DNA from: Paraburkholderia aromaticivorans
Lineage (GTDB): Bacteria; Pseudomonadota; Gammaproteobacteria; Burkholderiales; Burkholderiaceae
Direction: 5' to 3'
NCBI RefSeq assembly: GCF_002278075.1
Contig: NZ_CP022989.1
Span: 868,001-932,000, forward strand
DNA: 64,000 nt
Shown: positions 9,208-18,228 of the stretch, piece by piece
How positions within the stretch are numbered: the stretch's first letter is position 1
Layout: every line of letters starts with the position of its first letter
Program-made: the position numbers and the translations under genes
The notes under the pieces: generated by a model
The model's database searches: none
Seen by the model: the letters and a program-made list of their open reading frames with translations, nothing else
What the model was told of the DNA's origin: nothing

Positions 9208-9301
9208 GTGATGGTCCGAAGCGCGGGTAAGTGTGGTTGTGAAAGGTGAATCTGCACAGCGTTGGCAATGCGGTTGAAAGCCAGGCAGCCGGCCAGTCTG
9301 C

Positions 9302-9832
9302 CTACAGGCCGGCCGAGTCGGCTTTCTGCGTGAGATCGGCGTCGGCCGGCAAGGCCGGCATACACGCGCCGCCGGACGCCGCATCGGGCGGCAGGGCGGG
9401 CAAACAGTCGCCGGACTCCGCGGTGGGCGCAACGGGTGCCGGCGTGGCCGGTCCGATGGCATGCACGCCCTTGGTCGCGCCGGCAAGCGCCTTGTCGACC
9501 AGCGTGTCGAGCGGTGTGGCGCGATAACAGACCGCGCGCACCAGCATCGGCAGATTGACGCCGCACAGCACGCGTACGTTCGGCACGGAAGCGAGCCGGC
9601 CGGCGATATTCGCCGGCGTGGCGCCGAACATATCCGTGAGCACGAGCGCGCCGTTTTCTTCCTTGAGACGCTCGATCTCCGCGTGCGCGAACGCGACCTG
9701 CTGCGCGGGATCGCAATCCGGCGATACGTCGATCACGCCGATGCGAGCCGGCAAGCCACCGTAGATGTGCGAAATGCAATCGCGCAACGCGGTGGCGAAC
9801 GGAGCGTGCGCAATGATCAGAATACCTGCCAT
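9302..9832 (-). CDS. PTS mannose/fructose-family EIIA domain protein
   Basis: A 176-residue protein that begins with the EIIA-Man fold (MAGILIIAHAPFATALRD; His9 is the phospho-acceptor position) and contains LVLTDMFGATPANIAGRL and VLCGVNLPML. The C-terminal 45 residues are Ala/Pro-rich and not part of the fold. It receives phosphate from HPr. With no EIIB/C/D partners in the window it probably has a regulatory role, as known for orphan EIIA-Man proteins of betaproteobacteria; that role is inferred. The start at 9832 was chosen over 9862 by family alignment. Confidence 0.87.
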   Translation of the reverse strand: MAGILIIAHAPFATALRDCISHIYGGLPARIGVIDVSPDCDPAQQVAFAHAEIERLKEENGALVLTDMFGATPANIAGRLASVPNVRVLCGVNLPMLVRAVCYRATPLDTLVDKALAGATKGVHAIGPATPAPVAPTAESGDCLPALPPDAASGGACMPALPADADLTQKADSAGL

Positions 9833-10176
9833 GTCAGCCTTACTGCAAAAGAACGGCCCCAACCGTGGACCGGGACGCAGCCCGGTTCGTCAGCGCCCTC
9901 GACCGGCCGTGGGCCATGAGGGCCGGAACGCATGAATCCGGCGGGCGGCCCGCGGCGCATGACGCCATGCCCGTGCCCGCGAAAGCCCGCTCGCTCACAG
10001 CCCGCGATCCATCTCCACGACACCGTTCAGGAGGCCATCGATCCGGCTCGGCGCGCGAGAGCGGGCATTGTATCAGGCTCATTTTCACGCCAAAGCGGGC
10101 ATGCTGCATGATGCGGATTTAATACACAGTTTGGGGATCATGGCGGCCATTCAAGAGCGCAAATCGGCCCGCATCA
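9833..10176. other. 344-bp gap between gshB and the EIIA gene
   Basis: GC-rich, with several short imperfect repeats around GGGCC, and an AT-richer patch near 10110-10140. I find no convincing coding frame, RNA gene or terminator. It probably carries the promoter of the EIIA-ptsH unit. Confidence 0.4.
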
Positions 10177-11133
10177 TCAACCCGCCGCGCGCTCCAGCGC
10201 GTCGATGAACATGGCGGCGACGTCGAAACCGGTTTGATCCATGATCTCGCGGAAGCACGTCGGGCTCGTCACGTTCACTTCGGTCAACCAGTCGCCAATC
10301 GCGTCCAGCCCGACCAGCAGCAAACCGCGCGCGGCGAGCACGGGCGCCAGCGTATCGGCGATTTTGCGGTCATGCGCGGTTAGCGGCCGCGCCATGCCGA
10401 GGCCACCGGCCGCGAGATTGCCGCGCACTTCATTACCCTGAGGAATACGGGCAAGCGAATACGGCACGGCTTCGCCGCCGATCAGCAAAATACGCTTGTC
10501 GCCCTCCTTGATCTCGGGGATGAATTTTTGCGCCATCACCGAACGCGCGCCGTCGTGGCTCAGCATTTCGATGATCGAGCCGAGATTCATGCCGTCGGCC
10601 TTCACGCGGAACACGCCCATGCCGCCCATGCCGTCGAGCGGCTTCAGGATCACGTCGCCGTGTTCTTCGTGGAAAGCACGCAAGCGGGTCGCGTCGCGCG
10701 TGACCAGCGTGGGCGTGACGAACTGCGCGAACTCGCCGATGGCGAGCTTTTCCGAGTGATCGCGAATCGCCTGCGGCTTGTTGAAAATGCGTGCGCCGGC
10801 GCGTTCGGCCATTTCCAGCAGCCAGGTCGACGTGACATATTCCATGTCGAACGGCGGGTCCTTGCGCATCACCACCGCGCTGAAGCCCTTGAGCGCGCGC
10901 GGCGTGGCCGCTTCGGCGTTATACCAGACGTCGCGATGCAGATCGGCGCCGTCGCCGACGATCTCAACGCGCTGCACGTTCGCCTCGACGTCGCCGCCTG
11001 TCCACGCCAGATGCTTCGGCTCGCACGTGTACACCACATGGCCGCGGCGCGCCGCTTCGGCCATCATCGCGTAGGTCGAGTCCTTGTAGATCTTGAATTG
11101 CGTGAGCGGGTCGGCGATGAAAAGAATGTCCAT
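10177..11133 (-). CDS. gshB: Glutathione synthetase
   Basis: Joins gamma-glutamylcysteine and glycine using ATP. The 318-residue protein starts MDILFIADPLTQFKIYKDST, typical of the prokaryotic GshB N-domain, and carries ATP-grasp elements: DVILKPLDGMGGMGVFRV (glycine-rich loop), GDKRILLIGGEAVPYSLARIP, and the Mg-binding LTEVNVTSPTCFREI at the end. It follows gshA by about 100 bp on the same strand. Confidence 0.97.
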   Translation of the reverse strand: MDILFIADPLTQFKIYKDSTYAMMAEAARRGHVVYTCEPKHLAWTGGDVEANVQRVEIVGDGADLHRDVWYNAEAATPRALKGFSAVVMRKDPPFDMEYVTSTWLLEMAERAGARIFNKPQAIRDHSEKLAIGEFAQFVTPTLVTRDATRLRAFHEEHGDVILKPLDGMGGMGVFRVKADGMNLGSIIEMLSHDGARSVMAQKFIPEIKEGDKRILLIGGEAVPYSLARIPQGNEVRGNLAAGGLGMARPLTAHDRKIADTLAPVLAARGLLLVGLDAIGDWLTEVNVTSPTCFREIMDQTGFDVAAMFIDALERAAG

Positions 11134-11194
11134 GAAGGTCCCGGTGCGCCCTGACGGGCTTGGCGTTGATCGTAAATATAGTCGTTGAAAATGG

Positions 11195-11220
11195 CGATGG
11201 CGGCACGCATGCCGCCATCG
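11195..11220 (-). other. Hairpin between gshA and gshB
   Basis: Perfect 11-bp arms (11195-11205 and 11210-11220) with a 4-nt loop, just after the gshA stop. It is followed on the minus strand by CCATTTTC, a weak T-rich tail, so it may give partial termination or protect gshA mRNA. Confidence 0.5.
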
Positions 11221-11235
11221 ACCACGCAGGCTGGC

Positions 11236-12525
11236 TTAGACCTGAATCGCTTCCGGATCGGTCTTTTCCAGCTCGACCGATGCGGCCAGCAGCCCGAGCC
11301 GCGCCACCACGCCGTACATGTAGAAGCGGTTCGGCGGCGCCGCGCCGGGCTTGGCGTGGGCGTCGGGCAGTGCCGTATGCTCGAAGCCGAGCGGCACGAA
11401 GTGCATGCCCGGCGCGTTCAGATTCTGATCGCGCTCACGGCTGCCGTGCACGCGGTAGAAGCCGCCCACCACGTAACGGTCGATCATGTACACGACCGGC
11501 TCGGCCACTTCTTCGCCGATGCGCTCGAAGGTGTACACGCCTTCCTGCACGATCACGTCGTGCACTTCCAGGCCGTCTTTGGTCGCGGCCATCTTGGCGC
11601 GTTCGCGCTTGGTGAGCGCGGCGACTTCCGACGCGTCGTGCACGGTCATCACGCCCATGCCATAAGTGCCCGCATCCGACTTGATGACGACATACGGTTT
11701 TTCGGAAATGCCGTACTCGCGATACTTCTTGGCAATCTTCTTCAGCACGCCGTCGATTGCATCCGCTAGTGCTTCTTCGCCGGTGCGTTCCTGGAAATCG
11801 ACGCCTTCGACGTGCGCGAAGTACGGATTGATCATCCACGGATCGATCTCGACCATCTTCGCGAACTTCTTCGCGACGTCGTCATAACAGGAAAAATGCG
11901 TCGATTTGCGGCGAACGGCCCAGCCGGCGTGCAGCGGCGGCAACAGATATTGTTCGTGCAGATTTTCCAGCACAGGCGGGATACCACCTGACAGATCGTT
12001 GTTCAGCAGGATCGAGCACGGGTCGAAATTCTTCAGGCCAAGGCGCCGCTGCGAGCGCTCGAGCGGCTCCAGCACGAGCTTCTGCCCGTCGGAAAGCGCG
12101 ATCGTGACCGGCCCGTTGATGTTTTCGTCGAGCGTGCCGAACCGCACGTTCAAGCCGGCCTGGCGCATGATCGCGGCGAGACGGGCGACATTCTCCAGAT
12201 AAAACGCGTTGCGCGTGTGGCGCTCGGGGATCACCAGCAGGTTCTTGGCGTCCGGGCAGATCTTCTCGATCGAGGCCATCGCGGCCTGCACGGCGAGCGG
12301 CAACACTTCCTGCGGCAGATTGTTGAATGCGCCGGGAAACAGATTGGTGTCGACCGGCGCGAGCTTGAAACCCGCGTTGCGCAAGTCGACGGAACAGTAG
12401 AACGGCGGCGTGTGCTCCTGCCATTCGAGCCGGAACCAGCGTTCGATGGCGGGGGTGGCGTCGAGGATCTTCCGCTCAAGATCGAGCAGCGGGCCGTTTA
12501 ACGCCGTAACTAGGTGCGGAACCAT
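11236..12525 (-). CDS. gshA: Glutamate-cysteine ligase
   Basis: First and rate-limiting step of glutathione synthesis. At 429 residues, starting MVPHLVTALNGPLLDLERKI, it resembles the proteobacterial glutamate-cysteine ligase family found next to gshB in Burkholderiales, not the E. coli GshA fold-group by obvious sequence. Recognisable segments are IEKICPDAKNLLVIPERHTRN, KPYVVIKSDAGTYGMGVMTV (ATP-grasp-like glycine loop) and EPVVYMIDRYVVGGFYRVHG. The assignment relies on these segments and on linkage to gshB. Confidence 0.92.
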   Translation of the reverse strand: MVPHLVTALNGPLLDLERKILDATPAIERWFRLEWQEHTPPFYCSVDLRNAGFKLAPVDTNLFPGAFNNLPQEVLPLAVQAAMASIEKICPDAKNLLVIPERHTRNAFYLENVARLAAIMRQAGLNVRFGTLDENINGPVTIALSDGQKLVLEPLERSQRRLGLKNFDPCSILLNNDLSGGIPPVLENLHEQYLLPPLHAGWAVRRKSTHFSCYDDVAKKFAKMVEIDPWMINPYFAHVEGVDFQERTGEEALADAIDGVLKKIAKKYREYGISEKPYVVIKSDAGTYGMGVMTVHDASEVAALTKRERAKMAATKDGLEVHDVIVQEGVYTFERIGEEVAEPVVYMIDRYVVGGFYRVHGSRERDQNLNAPGMHFVPLGFEHTALPDAHAKPGAAPPNRFYMYGVVARLGLLAASVELEKTDPEAIQV

Positions 12526-12673
12526 TGATCACTCGCAGACTGGAGAAAAAAGATTGTAGAGCAAATGCTTTGTCCATTTGGGGACGGTTTCTCCATTCGC
12601 AAGCGGACGCGAATGCATTCTCGCTATCGCCATGATAGGCAGGGAAAACTACCGTTTACAAGATAGCGCGCAA

Positions 12674-12700
12674 GAAAAAAGCCCGCCATGAAGGCGGGCC
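12674..12700 (-). terminator. Intrinsic terminator of glnK-amtB
   Basis: A GC-rich 8-bp stem (arms about 12681-12687 and 12693-12699) followed on the minus strand by a run of six T, about 60 bp after amtB. This is a textbook rho-independent terminator for the ammonium operon. Confidence 0.88.
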
Positions 12701-12761
12701 AAAGTCGCTGCGCTTATTTGTTACCCTGCGAGCCCGGGAGCGCGGGCTCGCGGCGCGTTGC

Positions 12762-14264
12762 TTACTCGACGTGTTCGCCGTGCAGGCTCACGTCCAGACC
12801 TTCGCGTTCCTGTTCTTCCGTCACGCGGATGCCCATCACCATGTCGATGATCTTCAGCAGGATGAAGCTCACCACGCCGCTGTAGATCAGCGTCGTCAGC
12901 ACGCCCTTGGCTTGCAGGATGACGCTGCCGTCCGCGCCGCCGATGTCCTTGACCGCGAACACGCCGGTCAGGAGCGCACCCACGATACCGCCGATGCAGT
13001 GCACGCCGAACGCGTCGAGCGAGTCGTCGTAACCGAGCTTGTGCTTGAGCCACGTTGCCGACCAGAAGCAAACCACGCCTGCCACGACACCGATCACCAG
13101 CGAGCCGAGCGTACCGACGAAGCCCGAAGCCGGGGTGATCGCAACCAGACCTGCCACCGCGCCCGACACGATACCGAGCACCGACGGCTTACCCTTGGCG
13201 GCCCATTCAGCAAACATCCAGCCGAGTGCTGCCGCAGCGGTCGCCACTTGGGTTGCAAACATCGCAAAACCGGCACGGCCGTCAGCCGCCACTGCCGAAC
13301 CCGCGTTGAAGCCGAACCAGCCCACCCACAGCATCGCGCCACCGATCAGCGTGAGCGTCAGGTTGTGCGGCGCCATCGCTTCCTTGCCGTAACCGATACG
13401 CTTGCCGAGGACCAGCGCGCAGACCAGCGCCGCGATACCGGCGTTGATGTGCACCACCGTGCCGCCCGCGAAGTCGAGGATGCCCGCGCTAGCCAGCCAG
13501 CCGGTCGGTTCCCACACCATGTGCGCGATCGGCGAGTAGACGATGATCGACCACAGCGTCATGAACACCAGCATCGCCGAGAACTTCATACGGTCGGCAA
13601 ACGCGCCCGTGATCAGCGCCGGGGTGATGATCGCGAACGTCATCTGATAGACGCAGTAGACCGTTTCCGGGATGGTCGGGGCAAGGTGGCTGACGGTCAG
13701 CGTCGTGGCCTTGTCGCCCTTGATGTAGTTCATGCCCGCCATGAAGACGCGCGAGAAGCCGCCGATGAACGAACCACCCGGCGTGAAGGCCAGGCTGTAG
13801 CCCACCACGATCCAGACGATCGTCACCACGCAGGTGATCGCGAAGCTTTGCATCAGGATCGCGAGCACGTTCTTCTTGCGGACCATGCCGCCGTAGAACA
13901 GCGCCAGACCCGGGATCGTCATGAACAGCACGAGCGCGGTGGAGGTCAGCATCCAGGCGGTGTCGCCGGAATTGATCTTCGACGAATCGACGGAGAACGG
14001 CGCAGTCGGAGCAGCCGGCGCGGCGTCCGATGCCGCAGGTGCGGCGACGGCCGCGCTGGCAGCCGGCGCGGCGGACGCGTCAGCGGCCGGTGCCGAAGCC
14101 GCGGCGGCAGCAGGTGCTGCCGAAGCGTCCGGTGCCGGGGCGCTCGCCGTCGCATCGGGAGCCGAGGCGGCTGCGGGAGCGGACGCGTCGTCCGCGAGAG
14201 CAGCGCCGATACCGCCCGCGAGCAGCGAACCGGCCATCAGCAAGGACATCAATAATTTGCGCAT
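12762..14264 (-). CDS. amtB: Ammonium transporter
   Basis: A 500-residue Amt/Mep/Rh channel with about eleven transmembrane helices. Residues 1-25 are a signal peptide (ending GAALADD). Residues about 26-90 are an Ala/Ser/Pro low-complexity stretch that is absent from E. coli AmtB. The channel core begins near residue 95 (SGDTAWMLTSTALVLFMTIPGLALFYGG) and contains the conserved DFAGGTVVHINAG and FGVHCIGGIVGALLTGVFA segments. It lies 44 bp after glnK; the PII protein encoded there is expected to plug the channel when nitrogen is plentiful. Confidence 0.96.
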   Translation of the reverse strand: MRKLLMSLLMAGSLLAGGIGAALADDASAPAAASAPDATASAPAPDASAAPAAAAASAPAADASAAPAASAAVAAPAASDAAPAAPTAPFSVDSSKINSGDTAWMLTSTALVLFMTIPGLALFYGGMVRKKNVLAILMQSFAITCVVTIVWIVVGYSLAFTPGGSFIGGFSRVFMAGMNYIKGDKATTLTVSHLAPTIPETVYCVYQMTFAIITPALITGAFADRMKFSAMLVFMTLWSIIVYSPIAHMVWEPTGWLASAGILDFAGGTVVHINAGIAALVCALVLGKRIGYGKEAMAPHNLTLTLIGGAMLWVGWFGFNAGSAVAADGRAGFAMFATQVATAAAALGWMFAEWAAKGKPSVLGIVSGAVAGLVAITPASGFVGTLGSLVIGVVAGVVCFWSATWLKHKLGYDDSLDAFGVHCIGGIVGALLTGVFAVKDIGGADGSVILQAKGVLTTLIYSGVVSFILLKIIDMVMGIRVTEEQEREGLDVSLHGEHVE

Positions 14265-14308
14265 CTTTCGTTTCCTCTTATCGCTATCTGTGTCGCTATC
14301 TTTTGGTG

Positions 14309-14659
<351 letters not shown>

Positions 14660-14663
14660 TTAG

Positions 14664-14713
14664 TTGCGTAACCCGTTTGCGTAACCCGTTTGCGTAACCT
14701 GTTGCGTACCCGT
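14664..14713 (-). repeat. 13-bp tandem repeat in the glnK leader
   Basis: The unit TTGCGTAACCCGT (plus-strand reading) occurs at 14664-14676 and 14677-14689 exactly, at 14690-14702 with one change, and as a shortened fourth copy to 14713. It lies in the transcribed leader, starting 17 bp upstream of the glnK ATG and downstream of the sigma-54 promoter. Confidence 0.9.
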
Positions 14714-14780
14714 AAATCGTTCGCCTGGTCTCGTTCCGCTGCCGGCAAATCGGTGCCGGCAGAGCGCGCGGGGCAGTAAC

Positions 14781-14797
14781 AGCAACTCGCATGCCAA
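14781..14797 (-). promoter_or_regulatory. Sigma-54 promoter of glnK-amtB
   Basis: The minus strand reads TTGGCATGCGAGTTGCT. This matches the -24/-12 consensus TGGCAC-N5-TTGCW with one change, and the GG and GC doublets have the required 10-nt spacing. Transcription would begin about 12 nt downstream, leaving a leader of roughly 120 nt before glnK. Confidence 0.85.
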
Positions 14798-15026
14798 GTT
14801 GTGTCAGACTGCGCCCCGCAGGCGTCGCAAAAGGGGCGCAAGCGCCCCTGGCCGGAAGGCCAACGCTGGCGGGGCACGCTGGCGCGGCTTATGGATCGTT
14901 GCTAGAGTGTTCGAAGGTTTTGAACGCACGGGCGCGCACCAAAGGGGCCCATGCGGCCGCGGCGCGCAACGGGTCATGCACCAACAATGCCCATTCGCCG
15001 CGACAAAGCACAGGCGCAACGAAACA

Positions 15027-15043
15027 TGCACAATTTTTGTGCA
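15027..15043. promoter_or_regulatory. Candidate NtrC enhancer site
   Basis: A 17-bp near-palindrome, TGCACAATTTTTGTGCA, with the length and TGCA..TGCA ends of NtrC boxes. It is about 235 bp upstream of the sigma-54 promoter, a normal enhancer distance. A half site TGCACCAACA at 14977 could be a second protomer site. The same palindrome ends 14 bp before the ubiK start codon, so bound NtrC could also affect ubiK. Confidence 0.65.
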
Positions 15044-15057
15044 ACAAAGGGAACACC

Positions 15058-15312
15058 ATGAAACAACCCAATGATGTTTTTAACGACTTTCAAGCCCGCA
15101 TGAGCGAGCTGTTCAAGAACTCGCCGGCCAAAGATGTCGAACGCAACGTGAAAGCGATGCTGTCGCAGGGCTTTTCGAAGCTCGATCTGGTTACGCGTGA
15201 GGAATTCGATACGCAGACGCAAGTGCTGGTGCGCACGCGCGCGCGTCTGGAAGAGCTGGAGCGCCGCGTCGCCGAACTCGAACAGAAGCTTCCGGTCACG
15301 CAAACGCCGTAA
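15058..15312 (+). CDS. ubiK: Ubiquinone biosynthesis accessory factor UbiK
   Basis: An 84-residue protein of the YqiC/BMFP family. It starts MKQPNDVFNDFQARMSELF with an amphipathic helix, and its C-terminal half (about residues 50-78, LVRTRARLEELERRVAELEQ) is a trimeric coiled coil. In enterobacteria UbiK helps assemble the aerobic ubiquinone-synthesis complex with UbiJ. The ATG at 15058 was chosen because it matches the family; the frame is open far upstream into the nitrogen-control region. It is divergent from glnK and upstream of the YifB gene. Confidence 0.88.
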   Translation: MKQPNDVFNDFQARMSELFKNSPAKDVERNVKAMLSQGFSKLDLVTREEFDTQTQVLVRTRARLEELERRVAELEQKLPVTQTP

Positions 15313-15434
15313 TACTGCTGCTCGCGGCGTTTCCGCCGCGCAGTGCTGCACATCACAGGCAAGCGAGCCGTGACGTCATCAGCGTTTTAGGGGACTCGTG
15401 CGCGCGTCAGGCGCGCCGTCCGACGGGAGAAAAC

Positions 15435-17027
15435 ATGTCGCTTGCCGTGGTGCGCAGTCGCGCGCCGGCCGCTGGCCGCGCGCCCGAAGTAACCGTCGAG
15501 GTTCACCTCGCGAACGGATTACCCTCTTTTTCGATTGTCGGTCTGCCTGATCTGGAAGTGCGGGAGAGCCGCGAGCGCGTGCGCGCGGCGCTGCAGAACT
15601 GCAATTTCGATTTCCCCGTCCGGCGCATCACCGTCAATCTCGCCCCAGCCGATTTGCCCAAGGAATCGGGCCGCTTCGATCTGCCCATCGCCTTGGGCAT
15701 TCTCGCGGCGAGCGGCCAGATTCCCGCCGAATGTTTGCTGCATCGCGAATTCGCGGGCGAGCTGTCGTTGACCGGCGCGCTCCGTCCGATGCGCGGCGCC
15801 TTCGCCATGGCTTGCGGAACGGCGCGCAGCGGCGTGGCTCACGGCGGCGCGTCGACGTCAGGAACTGACGTCGAGCTGGCGGCGTGCGAGCCGCCCGCCC
15901 ACTCCACGCCGCAGCTCTACCTGCCCGCCGCGAGCGCCGCGGAAGCGGCGCTCGTGCCCGGCGTCGATGTCTACGGCGCCGCCGATCTGCCTTCGCTGTG
16001 CGCTCACCTGGCAGGTGCGCCCGAGGCGCGGCTCCATCCGCTTGCCGCGCCAGACCTCGCCGAGAGCGCCACCGCCGTCGTTCCGGATATGGGCGACGTC
16101 ATCGGTCAGCGCGGCGCGCGCCGGGCACTTGAAGTCGCCGCGGCCGGCGGACACCATGTGCTGCTGGTCGGGCCGCCCGGCGCCGGCAAATCGATGCTCG
16201 CCGCGCGCCTGCCGGGCCTCTTGCCGCCCATGACCGACGACGAAGCGCTCGCCTCCGCCGCCCTGCTGTCCGCCAGCCGGGCCGGTTTTACGCCCGCACA
16301 ATGGCGCCGGCGGCCGTTTCGCGCCCCGCATCATTCGTCTAGCGCCGCGGCGCTGGTGGGCGGGCGCAATCCGCCACAGCCGGGCGAAATCACCTTGGCG
16401 CATCTGGGGGTGCTCTTTCTCGACGAGCTACCCGAGTTCGATCGAGATGTGCTCGAGACGCTGCGTGAGCCGCTCGAAGCCGGCCGCATCACCATTTCAC
16501 GCGCCGCCTTGCAGGTGGATTTCCCGGCTGCGTGCCAGTTGATCGCCGCCATGAACCCGTGCCCCTGCGGCTGGCGCGGCGATCCTCAAGGCCGCTGCCG
16601 CTGTACGCCCGAAATCGCCGCGCGCTACCTGCGCAAGCTCTCCGGGCCCTTGCTCGACCGGATCGACATCCAACTCGAGATCCCCGCGCTCACGCCGGCG
16701 GAGTTGTCCGCCCGTTCGCTCGCCGCCGGAGAAACGAGCGCCGCCATCGCCGCGCGTGTGAATCGCGCGCGCGAGCGTCAGTTGAGCCGCCAGGGCAAAA
16801 CCAATCGGGAATTGGGGGGACGCGAAGTGGACGAAGTGTGCCGCCCCGATACTGCGGGCGAAATACTGCTGCGCGAAGCCGGAGAGCGTTTCGGATGGTC
16901 GGCGCGCGCGTACTACCGGGTGTTGAAGGTGGCGCGCACCATTGCCGACCTCGCTGGTGCAGCCATGCCGAGCGCCGCGCAGATCGGTGAAGCGATCCAA
17001 TATCGCCGGGCTTTTGGCTCCGTATGA
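15435..17027 (+). CDS. YifB/ComM family Mg-chelatase-like AAA+ ATPase
   Basis: A 530-residue protein. The N-terminal domain (MSLAVVRSRAPA, VTVEVHLANGLPSFSIVGLPD) has the ribosomal-S5-like/Lon-type fold of the family. The AAA+ core has Walker A GPPGAGKSM near residue 245 and Walker B-like LGVLFLDELPEF near 330, and a Cys cluster CPCGWRGDPQGRCRC follows. The C-terminal Mg-chelatase segment includes FGWSARAYYRVLKVARTIADL. ComM homologues are hexameric helicases that promote branch migration when transformed DNA recombines. A role in natural transformation is known for the family and inferred here. Confidence 0.92.
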   Translation: MSLAVVRSRAPAAGRAPEVTVEVHLANGLPSFSIVGLPDLEVRESRERVRAALQNCNFDFPVRRITVNLAPADLPKESGRFDLPIALGILAASGQIPAECLLHREFAGELSLTGALRPMRGAFAMACGTARSGVAHGGASTSGTDVELAACEPPAHSTPQLYLPAASAAEAALVPGVDVYGAADLPSLCAHLAGAPEARLHPLAAPDLAESATAVVPDMGDVIGQRGARRALEVAAAGGHHVLLVGPPGAGKSMLAARLPGLLPPMTDDEALASAALLSASRAGFTPAQWRRRPFRAPHHSSSAAALVGGRNPPQPGEITLAHLGVLFLDELPEFDRDVLETLREPLEAGRITISRAALQVDFPAACQLIAAMNPCPCGWRGDPQGRCRCTPEIAARYLRKLSGPLLDRIDIQLEIPALTPAELSARSLAAGETSAAIAARVNRARERQLSRQGKTNRELGGREVDEVCRPDTAGEILLREAGERFGWSARAYYRVLKVARTIADLAGAAMPSAAQIGEAIQYRRAFGSV

Positions 17028-17370
17028 GGCGAAAAACATGCTGTCAAGACTTGACTTATGCACACGCGCACGTTCCAGACAGATTTTGAAACATCTGAAA
17101 GGTGTGCCATGCGCCTCATCTGAAAATCATTGATTTGACTGGCTTTTTTTCATCATGCCGAGCGGATCGAATCTGACAGAGTGCCCATAGAATGGGCATC
17201 TCCGGGCAATTTCGGCGAGTTCTCAACAGAGTTATCCACAGCCTCTGTGAGGAACGGAAAAAATTCAACGTAAACCGGGAATTAGCACGCGATGCTGCGA
17301 AGGAACTTTCACTGTGCGCGGCCTGCGCACAGCGGTCCTTTACGCGCCGATTCGGCCAAAAATACCGCAC
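17028..17370. other. 343-bp AT-richer intergenic region
   Basis: Lies between the convergent YifB and lipoprotein genes. It is clearly more AT-rich than its surroundings and contains one DnaA-box-like nonamer (annotated separately). I see no plausible coding frame, RNA gene or perfect terminator; the sequence does not resemble an origin cluster. Confidence 0.4.
17232..17240 (+). promoter_or_regulatory. Single DnaA-box match
   Basis: TTATCCACA is an exact match to the high-affinity DnaA box. Only one copy is obvious here, so this is not an origin; it may be a titration site or chance. Confidence 0.3.
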
Positions 17371-18057
17371 TCAATAGAGTTTGAAAGACGAAAAAAATTG
17401 GTCGACCTGCTCCTGCTGCATTGGCTTCGGTGAAATGATGGCCGCCTGATAGACGTGCCGCCCGCGCGCTACGAGCCGCGCGTAAACGGTGCGTTCCTCA
17501 TGTTGCGAGCCGGCTTCGCCGCTCAGCTTCATTTCCAGACCGAGCACCTGGCCGCCGGCAGCGAGCGGAATCTGCACCGCGCGAGCTGCCGGCGCGGCGC
17601 CTACGTTGCGGGCAAGACCGTTGCGCAGGAACGCCAGAGCGGCGCGCTGCGTCGCCTCGCTGTCGTTCGGCAACATCACCGTGCCGACCGCGAACACGGC
17701 GTCGCCGGCTTCGGCCGTCTGCATCGCCATCTGCATCGGCGTGCCGTCAATCTGAACCGCACGCTGATCGTTGCCCGGCTTCGCCGGCAGGTCGACCGTA
17801 TAGCCGTTGTCGTTGTTCGTGATGGTGCGCCAGTCGAAGGTCGGCGAACATGCGCTCAGTGCGCTGGCCAACGCGAGGGCGCAAACCAGTGTGCCCGACA
17901 CGGCGCGCGCCTTCGCCCGCCGGGAAGCGGCGCCGGCCGCGGATTGGCCCGAAAACCAGCTCAGGGAGCGGTTGGCGAGGGACAGGCGGAACAGGATTCG
18001 GGCGAGGAAACGGCTTACGCAACTGAAGCGATCAAAACAGGAAACGGATCGGAACAT
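17371..18057 (-). CDS. Putative lipoprotein, function unknown
   Basis: The frame encodes up to 228 residues. A hydrophobic segment ends in a lipobox, ALASALSAC, with the modified Cys at residue 70 of the longest frame. That leaves an unusually long, Arg-rich front part, so the true start is probably later; a GTG at 17901 would give a 176-residue precursor with a 17-residue signal peptide, though it loses the basic residues just before it. The mature part (YTVDLPAKPGNDQRAVQ, HVYQAAIISPKPMQQEQVDQFF) resembles small envelope proteins that end in a FFSSFKL helix. No function is assigned. Confidence 0.7.
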   Translation of the reverse strand: MFRSVSCFDRFSCVSRFLARILFRLSLANRSLSWFSGQSAAGAASRRAKARAVSGTLVCALALASALSACSPTFDWRTITNNDNGYTVDLPAKPGNDQRAVQIDGTPMQMAMQTAEAGDAVFAVGTVMLPNDSEATQRAALAFLRNGLARNVGAAPAARAVQIPLAAGGQVLGLEMKLSGEAGSQHEERTVYARLVARGRHVYQAAIISPKPMQQEQVDQFFSSFKLY

Positions 18058-18228
18058 GGGGACAGAAGATCGAACTGACGAGGACGTAAAACCCTATTAT
18101 CCGCCGCGGGCTCGCGTCCTGCCGCGTCGCAGGAATGGGGCTACAATAGCGAGGCTGTAAAGCGCCGCGCCGAAGCCGGAAGCGACGCACTGTCCCGCGC
18201 GTTTCGCGCGACTCTCGAGGTTCCGTTC

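Noticed and set aside
12771..14255. 494-codon plus-strand frame opposite amtB
   Set aside because: Composition is dominated by Arg, His and Gln, as expected for the reverse of a GC-rich membrane-protein gene. AmtB itself is unmistakable.
18058..18228. Plus-strand frame extending over the lipoprotein and TlpA-like promoter region
   Set aside because: It overlaps the lipoprotein gene in antisense and has no family features.
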